From: CAZILN01 sp964540005
Lineage (GTDB): Bacteria; Bacteroidota; Bacteroidia; Bacteroidales; SM23-62
Direction of reading: 5' to 3'
Assembly: GCA_964540005.1 (NCBI GenBank)
Contig: CAZILN010000251.1
Coordinates: 1 to 5,891, forward strand
DNA length: 5,891 nucleotides
Shown: in pieces, positions 4,292 through 5,891 of the stretch
How the letters are laid out: every line of letters starts with the position of its first letter
Position numbering within the stretch: position 1 is the stretch's first letter
Position numbers and translations under genes: made by a program
Notes under the pieces: generated by a model
Told to the model about the DNA's origin: nothing
Database searches by the model: none
What the model saw: only the letters and a program-made list of their open reading frames with translations

Positions 4292-5891
4292 ATGAAAAAG
4301 ATATTTACCATCCTGCTGGCAGTTTTCCCTTTACTCTCGATAAACGCAATCGATTATTACTGGGTCGGTAACGGCGGGAACTGGTCTGATCTGAGCCACT
4401 GGGCCTCCTATTCCGGCGGTCCGGGAAATGCCTTTGCAGTTGGACCGAACTCCCTGGATAATGTCTATTTCGATGCCAACTCATTCAGCAGCACAGGTCA
4501 GACAATCACCATTGACGTAACTGCCTACTGCCGCTCGATCGATATGTCTCAGGCAAGCAATGCCCCGACACTGTCAATGAACTGGTCCTATGGTCTTAAT
4601 ATCTATGGTTCTATGATACTCAGTTCAGGAGTAAGCTATAATATGACACATATCCATTTTATGTCTGACAGCACCGGGAACGTTATAACATCCAGCGGGA
4701 CCGTTTTGGGTTACTGTGAAATTTATTTTGAAGGCAGCGGTCGCTGGACGGTGACGGATGAAATTCATTCCAGTTACCTGTATCTGGCTCTGTATAATGG
4801 CTACCTTGATTTTAATGGCCAGGTGATCGATATTAACACAGGAAGTATAAATTTGTACGGATCCTCTGATGATACACTTGATATTTCGGGGGCTACCATA
4901 TATTGCGGGTATTTTTATCAGAATTCATCCCATACTCTGGTTGCCGGCGGAGCAACGATGCACATGCTCGGTACATCTGGCAGTTTCCAATCACCAGGTT
5001 CTTCATCCCTTCATCTTATCGTCGATGGGAAAATTGATTTTGCTGATCAGAATATCACTCTTGACATCCTGGAGCTCAAACCGGGATCCGAGGTGGAGTT
5101 ACCTTCATTATATTCGGTATCGCTCCGGATGTTTAATGCCAGCGGCACCAGGGATAAGGGAATAACACTCTACTCTTCCTCCGCGGGAAATCCGGTTTTT
5201 CTTTACTCGGATTCCTCGGTCAATGCTGATTATTTAATCGTAAAAGATATTTCAGCCAGCGGAGCTATCCCGTTTATTGCAACTAATTCAGTAGATATTT
5301 CAGGGAACAGTGGGTGGACCTTCACTCCCCCGCCATCCAGTGATTTTTACTGGATAGGAAACGGGGGTAACTGGACAGACCTTGCACACTGGTCCGGTAC
5401 TTCAGGCGGAACGGCGGATATGTCGGAACTGCCTTCGAAGTTTGATGATGTTTATTTTGATGCGAATTCCTTTACCACTGCAGGCCAAACCGTAATCATC
5501 GATGATTCAGCCTATTGCAACAATTTCGATATGACAGGTGTAACCAATAGCCCCTATCTTGATATAAATTCATTTAATAATGATTTACAGGTTTATGGTT
5601 CTTTGATCCTGAGTAATAATGCCAGTTATTACCTGAGGGATGTTAATTTTCTTTCTCTGGTCAGTGGAAATGTAATAAGTACCCAGGGTTTGGATCTGGG
5701 ATCAGCAAACTTCTATTTCAGAAGCAGCGGAAGCTGGCAGCTTATGGATTCCCTGAATCTGAACTACCTCTATTTTCAAAAGGGATATCTTGATCTTAAC
5801 GGTCAATCTGTGAATTGTGGTGATTATGGGAGCATTGAGTTTGCCGCATCATCAAATGATACTGTTGATATGTCGAATTCATCATTATATA
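4292..5891 (+). CDS. Secreted tandem-repeat protein, putative cell-surface beta-helix type (3' end missing)
   Basis: The frame is open from the ATG at 4292 to the right edge, giving 533 codons with no stop. I cannot name the gene. Residues 1-19 (MKKIFTILLA...SINA) form a Sec signal peptide with a basic start, hydrophobic core and likely cleavage after Ala19, so the protein leaves the cytoplasm. The rest is rich in S, N, G, D, Y and T, with short alternating strands such as LNIYGSMILSS and GYLDFNGQVID, suggesting a beta-rich, possibly beta-helical surface protein. Two copies of an about 330-residue unit are visible, starting DYYWVGNGGNWSDLSHW (21) and DFYWIGNGGNWTDLAHW (351). Unit 1 closes with DISGNSGWTF before a TPPPSS linker. 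Large Bacteroidota proteins with this motif often end in a type IX secretion sorting domain; that end is outside the window. No catalytic motif is recognisable. Adhesin and polysaccharide-binding roles are both possible. Confidence 0.85.
   Translation, partial: MKKIFTILLAVFPLLSINAIDYYWVGNGGNWSDLSHWASYSGGPGNAFAVGPNSLDNVYFDANSFSSTGQTITIDVTAYCRSIDMSQASNAPTLSMNWSYGLNIYGSMILSSGVSYNMTHIHFMSDSTGNVITSSGTVLGYCEIYFEGSGRWTVTDEIHSSYLYLALYNGYLDFNGQVIDINTGSINLYGSSDDTLDISGATIYCGYFYQNSSHTLVAGGATMHMLGTSGSFQSPGSSSLHLIVDGKIDFADQNITLDILELKPGSEVELPSLYSVSLRMFNASGTRDKGITLYSSSAGNPVFLYSDSSVNADYLIVKDISASGAIPFIATNSVDISGNSGWTFTPPPSSDFYWIGNGGNWTDLAHWSGTSGGTADMSELPSKFDDVYFDANSFTTAGQTVIIDDSAYCNNFDMTGVTNSPYLDINSFNNDLQVYGSLILSNNASYYLRDVNFLSLVSGNVISTQGLDLGSANFYFRSSGSWQLMDSLNLNYLYFQKGYLDLNGQSVNCGDYGSIEFAASSNDTVDMSNSSLY
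4352..5341 (+). repeat. Repeat unit 1 of the secreted protein (residues 21-350)
   Basis: This unit begins with DYYWVGNGGNWSDLSHW, contains VYFDANSF (58-65), a conserved AYC (Cys80), YGSMILSS and the GYLDFNGQ segment, and ends with SGWTF and a Pro-rich linker. Unit 2 repeats these landmarks in the same order 990 bp later. Confidence 0.85.
5342..5891 (+). repeat. Repeat unit 2 of the secreted protein (residues 351-533, cut by window edge)
   Basis: This unit begins with DFYWIGNGGNWTDLAHW, sharing 13 of 17 residues with unit 1. It continues with VYFDANSF (387-394), AYC (Cys409), YGSLILSN and GYLDLNGQ. About 150 residues remain outside the window if the unit has the same length. Among the 13 shared residues of the first motif, 5 use different codons, so the duplication is not recent. 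Confidence 0.85.

Noticed and set aside
4869..5165. 98-codon plus-strand frame inside the secreted-protein gene
   Set aside because: It is an alternative frame of the continuous 4292-5891 coding region, which has a signal peptide and repeats supporting it.

Overview
The window looks like chromosomal DNA of a Bacteroidota (Bacteroidetes) bacterium. Three sequence signs support this. The best promoter candidates fit the phylum's TTG/TTTG - about 20 nt - TAnnTTTG pattern. The start codons I examined lack clear Shine-Dalgarno sequences and have A/T-rich leaders. The right-hand gene encodes a large secreted repeat protein of the YWVGNGGNW type, common in this phylum and often exported by the type IX system. 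No genus can be named from the sequence.

Layout, left to right. (1) At 1-281 (+) is the C-terminal part of HypA, the nickel/zinc metallochaperone for [NiFe]-hydrogenase maturation, cut by the left edge. (2) At 259-1203 (-) is HypB, the nickel GTPase partner, with a very long His-rich tract. It converges on hypA, and the two coding regions overlap tail to tail by 23 bp. (3) At 1282-2199 (-) is MetA, a homoserine O-acyltransferase carrying the Glu111 associated with acetyl-CoA use. (4) At 2276-3568 (-) is MetY, O-acetylhomoserine sulfhydrylase. (5) At 3700-3804 (-), not visible as an ORF, is a SAM-I (S-box) riboswitch in the metY leader. (6) At 3805-4291 is an AT-rich divergent intergenic region with a promoter candidate for each side. 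(7) At 4292-5891 (+) is a signal-peptide-bearing protein with about 330-residue tandem repeats, running off the right edge.

How the genes work together: MetA would make O-acetylhomoserine and MetY would convert it with sulfide to homocysteine. This is the direct-sulfhydrylation route to methionine, with feedback through S-adenosylmethionine at the riboswitch. hypB lies 78 bp downstream of metA on the same strand, so it may be partly co-transcribed with the met genes, although a weak promoter candidate lies directly before it. HypA and HypB together insert nickel into [NiFe] hydrogenase. The secreted repeat protein is probably a separate unit.

I did not find a wholly new system. The least explained items are the repeat protein, the riboswitch's missing expression platform, the hairpin between metY and metA, and the antisense hypA/hypB arrangement.
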